From NCBI RefSeq assembly GCF_900112475.1, contig NZ_FOLW01000001.1, forward strand, positions 62,001-126,000: DNA of 64,000 nucleotides, given 5' to 3'. Position numbers and translations under genes: made by a program. Under the pieces are notes generated by a model, which saw nothing but the letters and a program-made list of their open reading frames with translations, was not told the origin of the DNA and did no database searches. This document shows positions 15,986 through 25,430 of the stretch, piece by piece. Each line of letters starts with the position of its first letter. The first letter of the stretch is position 1. This DNA comes from Pragia fontium DSM 5563 = ATCC 49100 (GTDB lineage Bacteria; Pseudomonadota; Gammaproteobacteria; Enterobacterales; Enterobacteriaceae).

Positions 15986-16016
15986 AGGTTTTATCATTAA
16001 CTGGAATATCTAAGCG

Positions 16017-17156
16017 CTATTTATCTAATCCTAGTTTATACACCATTGCGATATTTCGGGCGGTCATTCTTACGTTATCCGCCGCCTGCATTAGCGCATC
16101 ATCCAAAGAACATATCTTATATAACACGCTGAACACCGCATCTAAGCCATGTTGATAGACGATATCGACATCGCTGCTTAGGCTTCCGGCAATAGCAATC
16201 ACTGGTTTATGATAAGCTTTCGCCACCCGCGCTACACCGATAGGGACTTTGCCATTCACCGTTTGGCTATCAATCCGCCCTTCACCAGTGATGACTAAAT
16301 CGGCATCTTTTACTACTGCATCCAGCCCGACTGCTTCAGTCACAATATCAATACCTGGCCGCAAATCAGCCCCGCAGAAAGCCAATAATGCGGCTCCCAT
16401 TCCGCCGGCAGCACCTGAACCGGGAACGTCATTTACATCCAGTCCCAAATCGCGTTTGATAATACTGGCATAATGCAACAGATTGGCATCCAACTGTTCA
16501 ATCATCTCCGGCGTGGCGCCTTTCTGTGGACCAAAAATGGCTGAAGCACCATGCTCACCGGTGAGCGGATTCGTTACGTCGCAAGCGACTTCAAATCGAC
16601 ATTCTTTAATCCGCTTATCCATTGTGCTGATATCAATGCGCCGCAGCTTCGATAGCGCTCCACCACCAAAGCCTATTGACTGACCATTTTCATCCAGCAG
16701 TTTGGCACCCAACGCCTGTACCATCCCTGCGCCACCATCATTCGTTGCGCTGCCACCGATGCCAATAATGCAATGTTTTACCCCCCGATTAAGGGCTTCG
16801 ACAATCAACTCCCCTGTGCCGTAGGATGTCGTCGTCATCGGATTACGTTTATTGACGGGTACTCGCTCTAAGCCACTGGCAGCAGCCATTTCAATAATGG
16901 CGTAACGTTCATCACCAGATAACCCCAAAAAAGCCGAACCTTGCTCACCTAATGGATCGGTCACATCGAGCGTAATCATTTTTCCTGATGTAGCGGCTAC
17001 CATCGCTTCTACTGTCCCCTCTCCCCCATCTGCTACAGGCAACTTGACGTATTCAGCATCAGGGAAAACTTCACGGAATCCTGCTTCAATCTGAACGGCA
17101 ACATCCAGTGCACTAAGACTTTCTTTGTAGGAATCCGGTGCGATGACTATTTTCAT
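16017..17156 (-). CDS. garK: Glycerate 2-kinase
   Basis: The protein has 379 residues, close to E. coli GarK/GlxK (381). It begins MKIVIAPDSYKESLSALDVA, the signature of glycerate kinase type 1, and contains CIIGIGGSATNDGGAGM and VITGEGRIDSQTVNGKVP. It phosphorylates D-glycerate to 2-phosphoglycerate, the last step of glucarate/galactarate breakdown. It is the last gene of the leftward gudP-gudD-garL-garR-garK operon. Confidence 0.93.
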   Translation of the reverse strand: MKIVIAPDSYKESLSALDVAVQIEAGFREVFPDAEYVKLPVADGGEGTVEAMVAATSGKMITLDVTDPLGEQGSAFLGLSGDERYAIIEMAAASGLERVPVNKRNPMTTTSYGTGELIVEALNRGVKHCIIGIGGSATNDGGAGMVQALGAKLLDENGQSIGFGGGALSKLRRIDISTMDKRIKECRFEVACDVTNPLTGEHGASAIFGPQKGATPEMIEQLDANLLHYASIIKRDLGLDVNDVPGSGAAGGMGAALLAFCGADLRPGIDIVTEAVGLDAVVKDADLVITGEGRIDSQTVNGKVPIGVARVAKAYHKPVIAIAGSLSSDVDIVYQHGLDAVFSVLYKICSLDDALMQAADNVRMTARNIAMVYKLGLDK

Positions 17157-17245
17157 AACCTATCCATATAAAAGATTATTAAATGACCAACGATAAAACG
17201 TTATGTCTGCCCGCCGTTCACCATAGGGACGGCGGGATGCTGCAA

Positions 17246-18130
17246 TTAACGGCTCACTTCAACTTTAGCTAACTTCTCGTAGTAACGGGCTAATGCACAG
17301 TGATCCAAGGTGCCCATATCGTCAGCTTTTAGCGCCTGCATCATCTCCATCACGGCGGCGGTTAACGGGAGCTGAGCGCCCACGCCGTGCGAGGTATCCA
17401 ATGCGTTAGCCAAATCTTTAATATGCAAATCGATACGAAAACCCGGCTTGAAGTTACGATCCATCACCATTGGCGCTTTAGCATCCAAAACGGTACTGCC
17501 AGCCAGTCCACCGCGAATTGCCTGATAAACCAGATCCGGATTAACCCCAGCTTTAGTCGCTAATACCAGCGCTTCTGACATAGCGGCAATATTCAGCGCG
17601 ACAATTACCTGATTAGCCAACTTGGTCACGTTACCTGCGCCAATATCTCCGGTATGCACCACAGAACCCGCCATCGCTTTCATGATGTCAAAATGACTAT
17701 CGAATATGGCCTTGTCGCCCCCCACCATCACCGATAATGTACCGTCAATCGCTTTAGGTTCACCGCCGCTAACCGGCGCATCCAGCATGTTTACACCTTT
17801 TTCTACCAGCGCCGCGGAAATTTCCCGGCTGGCCAGAGGAGCAATAGAACTCATATCGATCACAACGGCACCTTTTTTGGCCCCCTCGATAACGCCGTTC
17901 TCTCCCAAAACGACCTCTTTTACCTGCGGGGAATTAGGCAACATCGTGATAATCACATCACTAAGCTCCGCAACTGCTTTCGGCGTTGCCGCTGATGTCG
18001 CACCAGCAGCGACAATTTCTGCTACTGCATCAGTATTACGATCCATCACCACCAGAGAATAGCCTGCTTTCAGCAGATTTTTACTCATGGGCTTGCCCAT
18101 AATCCCCAAACCAATAAATCCAATTTTCAT
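17246..18130 (-). CDS. garR: Tartronate semialdehyde reductase
   Basis: The start is ATG 18,130 (MKIGFIGLGIMGKPMSKNLLKAG), which places the NAD(P)-binding GxGxxG at the very N-terminus as in the beta-hydroxyacid dehydrogenase family; a longer open frame to 18,169 adds 13 unrelated residues. The DAPVSGGEPKAIDG substrate loop and the catalytic lysine region GNVTKLANQ are present. It reduces tartronate semialdehyde to D-glycerate. Length is 294 residues. Confidence 0.94.
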   Translation of the reverse strand: MKIGFIGLGIMGKPMSKNLLKAGYSLVVMDRNTDAVAEIVAAGATSAATPKAVAELSDVIITMLPNSPQVKEVVLGENGVIEGAKKGAVVIDMSSIAPLASREISAALVEKGVNMLDAPVSGGEPKAIDGTLSVMVGGDKAIFDSHFDIMKAMAGSVVHTGDIGAGNVTKLANQVIVALNIAAMSEALVLATKAGVNPDLVYQAIRGGLAGSTVLDAKAPMVMDRNFKPGFRIDLHIKDLANALDTSHGVGAQLPLTAAVMEMMQALKADDMGTLDHCALARYYEKLAKVEVSR

Positions 18131-18228
18131 GACACATTCCTCATTGTCTGTATACCAGCCCACTATCATAAGTAGGAGAAAAAATTATTAGCGCACTGCC
18201 CAATTAATGGATTAATCCGCTTTATCAA

Positions 18229-18996
18229 TTACTTATATTTGTCACACAGCGCCTGAGTTGCACCGCGAAAAATGCCTAAATCACTACCGACGGCAACAAA
18301 GGTTGCGCCCCATTCCAGATAGCGACGAGCATCTGCTTCAACCGGGGCCAAAATACCGCATGCTTTACCATGGGCTTTAGCCCGCTCAAAAATATGGCGA
18401 ATCACTTGCTGAACTTCCGGATGACCAGCCTGACCTAAATATCCCAACGCAGCAGACAGGTCGCTCGGCCCAACAAATATCCCATCAACACCGTCAACGG
18501 CAGCGATGGCATCCAGATTATCTACGCCTTTCTGGCTTTCGATCTGCACCATTACGCTGATACTGTCGTTAATTTTGCTGAAATAATCAGCAACGGTGCC
18601 GTAGCCATTACTACGGTGAGAAACCGATACTCCGCGAATACCCTGCGGGGGATAACGTGTAGACGCAACGGCCTGTAATGCCTCTTCCTCTGACTCCACA
18701 AACGGGATCAGCAGGTTATAAAATCCGATATCCAACAAACGCTTAATGGTCACCGGGTCATTGGACTGAGGGCGCACGACAGCCGCACTCTCGCTACCTT
18801 TTAACGCCATCAGCTGTGGAATAAAGGTGTTTACGTCATTCGGTGCATGTTCACCATCGAGCAATAGCCAGTCAAAACCGGCATACCCTAACACTTCGGT
18901 GGTAATTGGGCTGGCCAAAGCAGCCCAGCAACCAATCAACCTTTTACCATCACGAAGATCCTGACGAAACTGGTTAGGAATATTGTATTTAGACAT
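18229..18996 (-). CDS. garL: 2-dehydro-3-deoxyglucarate aldolase
   Basis: The start is placed at 18,996 ([18 protein letters not shown]), giving 255 residues like E. coli GarL (256); the open frame extends to 19,131 but would overlap gudD. Class II HpaI-type aldolase motifs are visible: [37 protein letters not shown] with the metal-binding glutamate, and [15 protein letters not shown]. It splits 5-keto-4-deoxyglucarate (or its epimer) into pyruvate and tartronate semialdehyde. Confidence 0.94.
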   Translation of the reverse strand: MSKYNIPNQFRQDLRDGKRLIGCWAALASPITTEVLGYAGFDWLLLDGEHAPNDVNTFIPQLMALKGSESAAVVRPQSNDPVTIKRLLDIGFYNLLIPFVESEEEALQAVASTRYPPQGIRGVSVSHRSNGYGTVADYFSKINDSISVMVQIESQKGVDNLDAIAAVDGVDGIFVGPSDLSAALGYLGQAGHPEVQQVIRHIFERAKAHGKACGILAPVEADARRYLEWGATFVAVGSDLGIFRGATQALCDKYK

Positions 18997-19099
18997 CATG
19001 AATCCTTGTATTTTTACCGCATAGCCACACGCTATGATTAAGTAATGCTTCTTAAGTGATACGTTGTCAGCCGCGCGGATAGCACGGCCAAATCGTGAA

Positions 19100-20437
19100 T
19101 TAACGCACCAAACAAGGACGTTTGTTATCAAAAGTCCAATCAGGGATCAGATACTGCATTCCCATCGCGTCGTTACGCGCTCCAAGCCCCATGCTTTTGT
19201 ATAACTCATGAGCTTTAAGCACTTGATCCATATCGATCTCAACCCCTAACCCCGGTTTCTTCGGTACCTGAACCATGCCACCTTCGATTTTCAGCGGCTC
19301 TTTGGTAATACGTTGATTACCTTCCTGCCAAATCCAGTGAGTATCAATTGCAGTAATCTTGCCCGGCGCAGCCGCAGCCACCTGAGTAAACATCGCCAGA
19401 GAAATATCAAAATGGTTATTGGAGTGAGAACCCCAAGTCAGTCCCCATTCATGACACATTTGCGCAACACGCACTGAACCTTGCATAGTCCAGAAATGCG
19501 GATCGGCCAGAGGAATATCTACTGAATGAAGCTGAATGGTATGTCCCATCTGACGCCAGTCAGTGGCGATCATATTAGTGGCAGTGAGCAAACCAGTAGC
19601 ACGACGGAATTCCGCCATAATTTCACGACCAGAATAGCCCGCTTCAGCACCGCATGGATCTTCTGCATAGGCCAAAGAGCCCTTGAGATATTTGCCAATA
19701 TTAATTGCTTCATCTAACGACCATGCACCGTTCGGATCCAGTGTGATACGCGCCTGAGGGAAACGTTGTGCCAACGACACAATCGATTCGGCCTCTTCTT
19801 CACCAGCCAACACACCGCCCTTCAGTTTAAAGTCGTTAAAGCCATACTTTTCATAGGCAGCTTCCGCTAAACGCACGACGCTATCCGGGGTTAAGGCTTC
19901 TTCATGGCGTAAACGGTACCAGTCGCAACGTTCATTAGGCTGGCTCTGATAAGGCAAATCCGTTTTGTTGCGATCGCCGATAAAGAACAGATACCCCAGC
20001 ATTTCAACCTCATCACGCTGCTGGCCATCACCTAATAAAGAGGCCACCGTAACCCCCAGATGCTGCCCTAACAGATCGAGCATTGAGGCCTCAATCGCCG
20101 TGACCACATGGATAGTCGTACGCAGGTCAAATGTTTGAGTGCCACGCCCACCGGCATCGCGGTCGGAGAATTGATCGCGCACGCTATTCATCACATTTTT
20201 ATATTCGCCGAGGGTTTTACCCAGAATCAGCGGCTTCGCATCTTCCAGCGTCTGACGGATGCGCTCACCGCCCGGCACTTCACCGACGCCAGTGTTACCC
20301 GCGTTATCTTTCATAATAACGATGTTACGGGTGAAATAAGGAGCGTGAGCCCCACTTAGGTTTAATAACATGCTGTCGTGTCCGGCAACCGGAATCACCT
20401 GCATTTCAGTAATTATTGGGGATGCTGACGAACTCAT
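19100..20437 (-). CDS. gudD: D-glucarate dehydratase
   Basis: The protein has 445 residues of the enolase superfamily. The catalytic lysine motif FKLKGG, metal ligands in [11 protein letters not shown] and AYAEDPCG, and the catalytic histidine region [14 protein letters not shown] are all present. It converts D-glucarate to 5-keto-4-deoxyglucarate. It follows gudP directly; the GudD-related GudX gene seen between gudP and gudD in E. coli is absent here. Confidence 0.95.
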   Translation of the reverse strand: MSSSASPIITEMQVIPVAGHDSMLLNLSGAHAPYFTRNIVIMKDNAGNTGVGEVPGGERIRQTLEDAKPLILGKTLGEYKNVMNSVRDQFSDRDAGGRGTQTFDLRTTIHVVTAIEASMLDLLGQHLGVTVASLLGDGQQRDEVEMLGYLFFIGDRNKTDLPYQSQPNERCDWYRLRHEEALTPDSVVRLAEAAYEKYGFNDFKLKGGVLAGEEEAESIVSLAQRFPQARITLDPNGAWSLDEAINIGKYLKGSLAYAEDPCGAEAGYSGREIMAEFRRATGLLTATNMIATDWRQMGHTIQLHSVDIPLADPHFWTMQGSVRVAQMCHEWGLTWGSHSNNHFDISLAMFTQVAAAAPGKITAIDTHWIWQEGNQRITKEPLKIEGGMVQVPKKPGLGVEIDMDQVLKAHELYKSMGLGARNDAMGMQYLIPDWTFDNKRPCLVR

Positions 20438-20551
20438 AGTAAATCCACCTTAGTTATCTTTAATTAATTGGATAATGTTATTCGGTTAAACGTTAATTAA
20501 CGCACTATCGCCGGAGGTATCTTGCATAGGCATGGCCTGATACCTCAAAGA

Positions 20552-21892
20552 TTACAGTTTCAGCTCAACGCGTTGAATCTTACCGACCACAAATAGATAG
20601 CTGACAACCGCGATCACCGCGTGAATACCGACATACACCAATGCGCCGTTAAATGAACCTGTGGTGTGAACGATATAGCCGATAGCGATAGGCGTAACAA
20701 TGCCTGAGATATTGCCGCACATATTGAATAAGCCACCGCTTAATCCGCTGATCTCTTTTGGCGCAGTATCTGCCATCACCGCCCAGCCCAGCGCACCAAC
20801 TCCCTTGCCGAAGAAGGCTAAAGCCATAAAGCCAACCACCAGCATTTCTGATTCCACGTAGTTACAGAAAATCATCGAAATAGACAGCAGCATGCCCAAC
20901 ACAATCGGCGTTTTTCTTGCCAAAGTAATGGAACCCGTACGTTTCATTAGCCAGTCAGAGATAATGCCGCCCAAAATACCGCCGGCAAAACCGCACAACG
21001 CCGGAACCGAAGCGACAAAACCTGCTTTCAGAATTGACATACCGCGTGCCTGGACCAGATAAACCGGGAACCAAGTAATAAAGAAGTAGGTTAATGCGTT
21101 GATACAGTACTGACCGATATAAATACCAACCAGCATACGGGAACTTAATAACTGCTTGATATAGTGGAATTTAGGACCTGAACTACCATCTTGACCTTTG
21201 CCCTGCTGATCCATATTGGTCAGCGCACCACCGCGTTCAATATGGTCAATTTCGCCCTGATTGATTTTCGGGTGATCTTTCGGATTATGGATGACCTTCA
21301 GCCAAACAAAACTAACAATGATGCCCAATCCACCCATAAAGTAGAATACAAACTGCCATCCTAAGGTATAGGTTAACCAGCCCATAATTGGCGCAAAAAT
21401 AACGGTAGCAAAATATTGTGCCGAGTTAAAAATCGCTACTGCTGTACCACGTTCCTGTGCAGGAAACCATGCGGCAACAATTCGACTATTTCCCGGAAAT
21501 GAAGGTGACTCAGCCAAACCAACCAGAAAACGTAAAGAGAAAAGCAGTACCAGAGCCCACATACCGCTTAAGAAGCCAATTGCGCCTTGTAACAGGGTAA
21601 AGGTTGACCAAATAAAAATACTCCAGAAATAAACGCGCTTGGAGCCAAATCTATCCAATAGCCATCCGCCCGGCAGTTGCCCTAGCACGTAGGCCCATGA
21701 GAATGCAGAGAACACATACCCCATACCGATAGCATCCAACCCCAGTGAAGTTGACATCGGGGCACCAGCAATCGATAACGTTGCCCGATCGCCGTAGTTA
21801 ATCGCGGTAACCACGAACAGCATGACAACAATCCAAAAGCGGACATGAGTGGGTTTTTCACCGCCCCTTGCCGCCGACTTTATAGACTCCAT
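20552..21892 (-). CDS. gudP: D-glucarate MFS permease
   Basis: The protein has 446 residues with 12 predicted helices and the anion:cation symporter signature (INYGDRATLSIAG; LGQLPGGWLLDRFGSKRVYFWS). It matches GudP/GarP-type transporters; because it leads the gudD operon, gudP is the best name. It imports D-glucarate (possibly galactarate too, since no separate garP is seen). It is the first gene of the leftward operon and divergent from garD. Confidence 0.9.
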   Translation of the reverse strand: MESIKSAARGGEKPTHVRFWIVVMLFVVTAINYGDRATLSIAGAPMSTSLGLDAIGMGYVFSAFSWAYVLGQLPGGWLLDRFGSKRVYFWSIFIWSTFTLLQGAIGFLSGMWALVLLFSLRFLVGLAESPSFPGNSRIVAAWFPAQERGTAVAIFNSAQYFATVIFAPIMGWLTYTLGWQFVFYFMGGLGIIVSFVWLKVIHNPKDHPKINQGEIDHIERGGALTNMDQQGKGQDGSSGPKFHYIKQLLSSRMLVGIYIGQYCINALTYFFITWFPVYLVQARGMSILKAGFVASVPALCGFAGGILGGIISDWLMKRTGSITLARKTPIVLGMLLSISMIFCNYVESEMLVVGFMALAFFGKGVGALGWAVMADTAPKEISGLSGGLFNMCGNISGIVTPIAIGYIVHTTGSFNGALVYVGIHAVIAVVSYLFVVGKIQRVELKL

Positions 21893-22450
21893 AGTATTCT
21901 CCTAGAGATAAAGTTATTGATTTAACTTATCCATCTTTTTTAATATTGTTAGTGATAATAATTCGGATAAAAAAGTCTTCTTTCTGCCTAATAAAAATAG
22001 GCCGTCAGTTTTATTTCCCTGTATAAGAAATAACAAAATATAAAATTAATAATTCGCTGTTCCGCTGGAAAGATACTAATAGGAGAGAATGGTTTAAAGC
22101 ATTGGGCAGATGCCCAACAATTTATGTAGCCCAGAACATTTTTCGCATAAAAAACAAACAAAAAAAACAATAAAACACAATTAAATCATTGAGTTGAAAA
22201 TATTAAAAACCGATATCCCCTTTCCAATAAATAGTCTGAAAAATTGATACCTATCACAGATTAAGAGCGAGTTAGGCGGAATTTAAAATCGCCTTAAAAA
22301 TAGATATTGTTATTACCTAAGATAGTCAGTAAAAATAGAAATAAGACATAGCTAAAAATAGCAGAATTAAATAATTCACTCCGCCGCCACGATAGATAGT
22401 CACCCATAAATGATACCCGTTAAAATTTTTTAACATTGAAGGTATTTATC
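21893..22450. promoter_or_regulatory. Divergent gudP-garD control region
   Basis: A 558-bp AT-rich gap between two divergent sugar-acid genes, both likely controlled by CdaR. Visible elements are a perfect inverted repeat TTGGGCA-GA-TGCCCAA (22,102-22,117) and a CRP-like site ATTGA-N6-TCACA (22,243-22,258, 8 of 10 consensus bases). No open frame with coding character is seen. Assigning the inverted repeat to CdaR is a guess. Confidence 0.5.
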
Positions 22451-24013
22451 ATGCAGAAAGATAACAATCTTACTACTCCGCTTTATATAAAAGTCGATGA
22501 ACAAGACAATGTCGCCATTGTGGTCAATGACAACGGTCTAGCCGCCGGTACTCGTTTTAGCTGCGGTTTAGTCCTGACAGAACATATTCCACAGGGACAT
22601 AAAGTTGCCCTAATCCCTATTCAACAAAACCAAGCTATTGTGCGCTACGGTGAAATTATCGGTTATGCGCTACGTGATATTGCCCAAGGAAGCTGGATTG
22701 ATGAATCGCTGGTGGCTTTACCTGAAGCGCCTGCGTTGGATACCCTACCTCTGGCGACCAAGACTCCTGCACCGCTACCTTCGCTGGAAGGGTATACCTT
22801 TGATGGTTACCGCAATGCCGACGGTAGTGTAGGAACTAAAAACCTGCTGGGGATTACCACCAGTGTACAGTGTGTGGCAGGTGTCGTTGACTATGTCGTC
22901 AAGCTAATTGAGCGAGATTTACTCCCTAAATACCCTAACGTCGATGGCGTTGTCGGCCTAAACCACCTGTATGGCTGCGGTGTGGCAATTAACGCCCCAG
23001 CCGCGGTGATCCCTATCCGTACCATTCATAACCTGGCGCTGAACCCCAACTTTGGCGGTGAAGTGATGGTTATTGGCCTCGGTTGTGAAAAGCTTCAGCC
23101 GGAAAGACTGCTTGAAGGCACCCCTGACGTTGAAAAGATCATCATGACTGATAGTCCGATTATTCGTCTGCAGGATGAACAACACGTTGGCTTTGGCGCC
23201 ATGGTGGCCGAAATTATGTCGGTCGCGGAAAAACATTTACAGCGTTTGAATAAACGGCAACGGGAAACCTGCCCAGCCTCAGAGCTGGTGGTAGGAATGC
23301 AGTGCGGCGGCAGTGACGCGTTTTCTGGCGTAACGGCTAATCCTGCGGTTGGCTTTGCCTCTGACCTACTGGTGCGCTGTGGTGCCACAGTGATGTTCTC
23401 CGAAGTCACCGAAGTCCGAGATGCCGTTCATTTACTCACGCCACGGGTTATTAATCCGCAGGTTGGTAAAGACTTACTGCGCGAAATGGCCTGGTACGAT
23501 AATTACCTGAATAGCGGCGAAACAGACCGCAGTGCCAATCCATCACCCGGTAACAAGAAAGGAGGTTTGGCTAACGTGGTGGAAAAAGCGTTGGGTTCAA
23601 TTGCTAAATCTGGGAAAAGTGCCATTGTCGAGGTTCTTTCACCGGGACAACGCCCAACCAAACGCGGTCTGATTTATGCCGCAACGCCCGCCAGTGACTT
23701 CGTCTGCGGTACCCAGCAATTAGCCTCCGGCATTACACTACAAGTTTTCACTTCGGGTCGAGGCACGCCTTACGGACTGGCGGCCGTGCCGGTGATAAAA
23801 ATGTCAACCCGCAGCGCCTTAGCTAAACGCTGGTTCGATCTGGTGGATATCGATGCAGGCACCATTGCAACCGGGGAAGCCAGCATTGAACAAGTAGGAT
23901 GGGAACTATTTCATCTACTGCTGGAAGTTGCCAGCGGTCGTAAGAAACCTTGGTCAGATCATTGGGGGTTACATAACGCATTAGCGGTGTTTAATCCCGC
24001 ACCGGTGACTTGA
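22451..24013 (+). CDS. garD: Galactarate dehydratase
   Basis: The start is ATG 22,451 ([20 protein letters not shown]), preceded by GAAGG; an in-frame TTG at 22,436 overlaps that ribosome site. The 520 residues include an N-terminal SAF-like domain (about 1-100) and the UxaA/GarD catalytic part ([45 protein letters not shown]). It dehydrates galactarate to 5-keto-4-deoxyglucarate, feeding the garL-garR-garK enzymes encoded opposite. Confidence 0.95.
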   Translation: MQKDNNLTTPLYIKVDEQDNVAIVVNDNGLAAGTRFSCGLVLTEHIPQGHKVALIPIQQNQAIVRYGEIIGYALRDIAQGSWIDESLVALPEAPALDTLPLATKTPAPLPSLEGYTFDGYRNADGSVGTKNLLGITTSVQCVAGVVDYVVKLIERDLLPKYPNVDGVVGLNHLYGCGVAINAPAAVIPIRTIHNLALNPNFGGEVMVIGLGCEKLQPERLLEGTPDVEKIIMTDSPIIRLQDEQHVGFGAMVAEIMSVAEKHLQRLNKRQRETCPASELVVGMQCGGSDAFSGVTANPAVGFASDLLVRCGATVMFSEVTEVRDAVHLLTPRVINPQVGKDLLREMAWYDNYLNSGETDRSANPSPGNKKGGLANVVEKALGSIAKSGKSAIVEVLSPGQRPTKRGLIYAATPASDFVCGTQQLASGITLQVFTSGRGTPYGLAAVPVIKMSTRSALAKRWFDLVDIDAGTIATGEASIEQVGWELFHLLLEVASGRKKPWSDHWGLHNALAVFNPAPVT

Positions 24014-24040
24014 TAAAGTAAACACTTACATTGCAAAAGG

Positions 24041-24065
24041 TTAAGGGTGAGTACCTCACTCTTAA
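24041..24065. terminator. Hairpin between convergent garD and retron RT genes
   Basis: An 11-bp stem TTAAGGGTGAG-tac-CTCACTCTTAA with one G-T pair lies in the 95-bp gap between the two stop codons. No long T-run follows on either strand, so it may be a weak bidirectional terminator. It leaves no room for an effector gene downstream of the reverse transcriptase. Confidence 0.55.
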
Positions 24066-24108
24066 TCCACCGATTACGGCTAAGTTAAACCGAAATAACC
24101 AATAGAAA

Positions 24109-25107
24109 TTATTCTGCCCGATGAGTCCGAATCAGCTGTTTTATTAGAGATTGGGCTTGCAAAAAGTAAGCATCTTGGGGATTAACCTGCACAATAAAAT
24201 TGGCTTTTCCCAATAGAGACTGAAGGTAGCTCTCAACGTCTTCCTGCTTAGCGATAAGACCGTTATTGATTTGAGTTAAATGTGACAACACACCAAATTT
24301 CTGGCAAAAGTAAAGTTCCTGCCGCAGTTGTTTACGATATTCTCTGGATACCTGTAGTTTTTCATTCACCACAATGCCGGTTACCAATTGTCGGGTATGA
24401 CAGGTAAATAGCTTTGTTTTATGCTGGTTTAATGAAAAGCCCATTTCCTGTAAAAATGCCCGAACCTTATTTTTTAGCTGTTTAGCCTCAAAGTCGCCAG
24501 AAAAGGTCATGTCATCACAATACCGGGTATAAACAATTTTTCTTTCCTGACACCACTTTCCTATGTAGTTATCGAACGGCGTCATAACAATATTTGAAAT
24601 GGCAGGTGACGTTGGTGCCCCTTGGGGTAGAGCATCGTTATAACAGCATAGATTGGTTAATAATGTACCAACGGATGGAGGAAAGTAGAGAGACGGAAAG
24701 ACACTGCGACAAACCATCATAAATGTAATGCTGCCAAAGAAATCAACAATATCTAGCTTAAGTATCTGTCGTTGACCAAGGTGAGCTTGCGCATTAGCGA
24801 CGATATCCGTTCCCTGACGATAAGCGGTGGCATGTGCTGACAGGGGAACATCCTGCAATAGATTGCGAAGAATGTTTTTTTGAATTTTCTTCAGCAGCTT
24901 ATCCGGCACCAGTAAATGCCGCTGGGTGCCATCTCGCTTTAACAAGGTAGTCTGTTGATAATGGTTGTTGATATTACGGCTAACGGCATAAAGCGAAGCG
25001 ATATACTTTTCATCGCTCCAATCAGTGTTGCCCAACAGCCGCAGGGAGACGAGAAACTGCTTGATTTGCGCCGTGGTACAATATTTCCATACGTCCGTAT
25101 CAGGCAT
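24109..25107 (-). CDS. Retron reverse transcriptase
   Basis: The protein has 332 residues, the usual size of a free-standing retron RT. Motifs in order: retron-specific NAQAH (NAxxH, residues 105-109), palm motif LDIVDFF (118-124) with the first metal aspartate, PQGAPTSP (161-168), catalytic YCDD (196-199) in place of the common YADD, and VTG (242-244), the retron motif that helps recognise msr RNA. GGAG precedes the ATG by 4 bases. Upstream, on the same strand, is the msr-msd RNA; downstream the convergent garD leaves no room for a partner gene. It would copy msd RNA into a branched msDNA. No effector domain is fused to it. Confidence 0.93.
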   Translation of the reverse strand: MPDTDVWKYCTTAQIKQFLVSLRLLGNTDWSDEKYIASLYAVSRNINNHYQQTTLLKRDGTQRHLLVPDKLLKKIQKNILRNLLQDVPLSAHATAYRQGTDIVANAQAHLGQRQILKLDIVDFFGSITFMMVCRSVFPSLYFPPSVGTLLTNLCCYNDALPQGAPTSPAISNIVMTPFDNYIGKWCQERKIVYTRYCDDMTFSGDFEAKQLKNKVRAFLQEMGFSLNQHKTKLFTCHTRQLVTGIVVNEKLQVSREYRKQLRQELYFCQKFGVLSHLTQINNGLIAKQEDVESYLQSLLGKANFIVQVNPQDAYFLQAQSLIKQLIRTHRAE

Positions 25108-25159
25108 ATGCTCCTTTTTTATCTCCGTCCATTGGTACCATAGTCAATATAAAATTAGG

Positions 25160-25360
25160 GATAGAGACAATACTATAAAACGATACCGTAAGCTGCGGAG
25201 ACGTACTCAGCCGGAGGTCAACCGAAGGCGTCGCACACAAAGTGTGCTGAGGTACTTTGCAGCAGCTTATGGTCTGGCATAACTTAGCTATATCGATTAT
25301 CCGGTGACGACTCGCCAACGGATCCAGATAATTCTATCTGAATAAGCTATTGCCTCTATC
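25160..25360 (-). ncRNA. Retron msr-msd non-coding RNA
   Basis: The 201-nt element runs 5' to 3' from 25,360 to 25,160. Ends: a1 GATAGAGGCAATA (25,360-25,348) pairs with a2 TATTGTCTCTATC (25,172-25,160), 13 bp with one G-U. The base right after a1 is G (25,347, in ATAGC), the expected 2'-5' branch site. The msr part has a hairpin CAGATA-GAAT-TATCTG and a second hairpin ATCCG...CGGAT containing TGGCG-AGT-CGTCA. The msd part is a long stem: ACCATAAGCTGC (25,273-25,262) with GCAGCTTACGGT (25,196-25,185), an internal loop, then GTACcTCAGC (25,255-25,246) with GCTGAGTAC (25,211-25,203), and apical hairpins including GCACAC-TTT-GTGTGC. The RT start is 53 bases after a2. Confidence 0.9.
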
Positions 25361-25366
25361 ACAGGT

Positions 25367-25396
25367 ATTCTAATCACGTTATATCAACAACTGCAA
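25367..25396 (-). promoter_or_regulatory. Predicted promoter of the retron RNA
   Basis: On the minus strand, TTGCAG (25,396 to 25,391), an 18-base spacer and TAGAAT (25,372 to 25,367). The -10 ends six bases before the first base of a1, so transcription would begin at or next to the RNA's a1 end. The -35 is weak (3 of 6), the -10 good (5 of 6). Confidence 0.5.
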
Positions 25397-25430
25397 TGCA
25401 CTAAGTAACAACACGTTAAGTAACAAACGA

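Noticed and set aside
25185-25273. The 12-bp inverted repeat ACCATAAGCTGC/GCAGCTTACGGT as the retron a1/a2 ends
   Set aside because: It would give an 89-nt RNA, too short. The outer 13-bp pair at 25,348-25,360 and 25,160-25,172 fits better: it is followed by the branch G and leaves room for msr. The inner pair is the base of the msd stem.
25100-25318. Open frame of 72 codons just upstream of the RT (possible small effector)
   Set aside because: It lies entirely over the msr-msd RNA, has no ribosome site, and its sequence looks like translated hairpins.
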